Assembly: GCA_026982035.1 (NCBI GenBank)
Contig: JALSHW010000044.1
Span: forward strand, 1-5,371
DNA length: 5,371 bases
Direction of reading: 5' to 3'
Source: Phycisphaerales bacterium
GTDB lineage: Bacteria; Planctomycetota; Phycisphaerae; Phycisphaerales; UBA1924
The notes beneath the pieces were generated by a model. That model was not told where the DNA came from. It was given only the letters and a program-made list of their open reading frames with translations, and made no database searches. The translations under genes were made by a program, and so were the position numbers. Positions 5,057 through 5,371 of the stretch are shown here, one piece after another (positions within the stretch are counted from its first letter, which is position 1; each line of letters begins with the position of its first letter).

Positions 5057-5371
5057 ATGACCAGATTTCGACCCATATTCCTCGCCCTGCCAATCTTTCT
5101 TATTTTACCATTTTTTGGCTGCTCGGCTGGCTCTCAGTACAAGCCCACAGGTAACCCCATCCTCGATGTCCGCAACCCAGACCTTCTCGAACGCGACCGC
5201 GTCGCCGCCGCCGAACAAGCATGGGCGGAGGTCGTCGCGGGGACCCGCATTCGTGAACGAACCAGACATGCCTTCAAAAATCTTGCTTGGTCGTCAGCCA
5301 CCTCACCAGAGCTCCGCTACACCACCTTGGATTTGCTCATGTCCGACACATCGCCAGAAGGCGATGCCGAC
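5057..5371 (+). CDS. Predicted lipoprotein, N-terminal part (3' end outside window)
   Basis: The frame is open from the ATG at 5057 to the window edge, 105 codons. The N-terminus is a lipoprotein signal: MTRFRP, a hydrophobic run IFLALPIFLILPFF, then GC with Cys22 as the likely lipidated residue. The box is imperfect, with Phe at -3 and -2. The mature part begins SAGSQYKPTGNP, the typical flexible linker. A polar helical section follows (LLERDRVAAAEQAWAEVV, then RIRERTRHAFKNLAW). The segment SPELRYTTLDLLMSD resembles the first helix of a HEAT-type repeat, but too little is visible to name a family. Protein would sit on a membrane facing the periplasm or outside. It is divergent from nfu with a 30-nt gap and has no ribosome site. 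That the frame is real rests on the signal peptide and C-ending codon preference like ndk. Confidence 0.72.
   Translation, partial: MTRFRPIFLALPIFLILPFFGCSAGSQYKPTGNPILDVRNPDLLERDRVAAAEQAWAEVVAGTRIRERTRHAFKNLAWSSATSPELRYTTLDLLMSDTSPEGDAD

Overview
The window looks like a chromosomal segment of a bacterium, probably a planctomycete of the class Phycisphaerae. Two features point there. The first is a secreted protein ending in the 'GC-type' dockerin-like tail (two DxNxDG loops and a terminal Gly-Cys-Pro) that is common in Phycisphaerae. The second is a complete bacterial gene for topoisomerase VI subunit A directly behind the end of a subunit B gene. The taxon is an inference from family knowledge, not a search result.

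Layout, left to right. Positions 1-2015 (+) hold the 3' part of the topoisomerase VI subunit B gene (top6B) and, 3 nt later, a complete top6A. Both proteins carry lysine-rich tails exactly at the gene junction, and these tails look like copies of one another. Positions 2016-2144 are a leader with two short hairpins and a possible promoter. It precedes ndk (2145-2615, +), nucleoside diphosphate kinase, which ends in a strong intrinsic terminator. Positions 2674-2984 are non-coding and hold a pair of near-identical GC-rich palindromes facing each other, then the leader of the next gene. Positions 2985-4196 (+) encode a secreted seven-repeat LVIVD-type beta-propeller with the dockerin-like tail, followed by a terminator.

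Positions 4281-4400 are an odd G/T-rich intergenic stretch with a 14-nt tandem repeat that runs into the 3' end of csrA. On the minus strand follow csrA (4389-4622), encoding a post-transcriptional RNA-binding regulator, and a NifU/Nfu-type Fe-S carrier gene (4781-5026). At 5057 a divergent lipoprotein gene starts on the plus strand and runs off the window. It and the nfu gene are separated by only 30 nt, neither has a Shine-Dalgarno sequence, and both may be leaderless.

The genes do not form one pathway. top6B-top6A is a clear two-subunit enzyme operon, ndk is nucleotide housekeeping, and csrA and nfu are cellular regulation and Fe-S assembly. The less ordinary items are the bacterial topoisomerase VI with duplicated basic tails, the inverted palindrome pair, the repeat array beside csrA, and the propeller-dockerin protein. 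I saw no tRNA, rRNA, CRISPR array, insertion sequence or phage gene.
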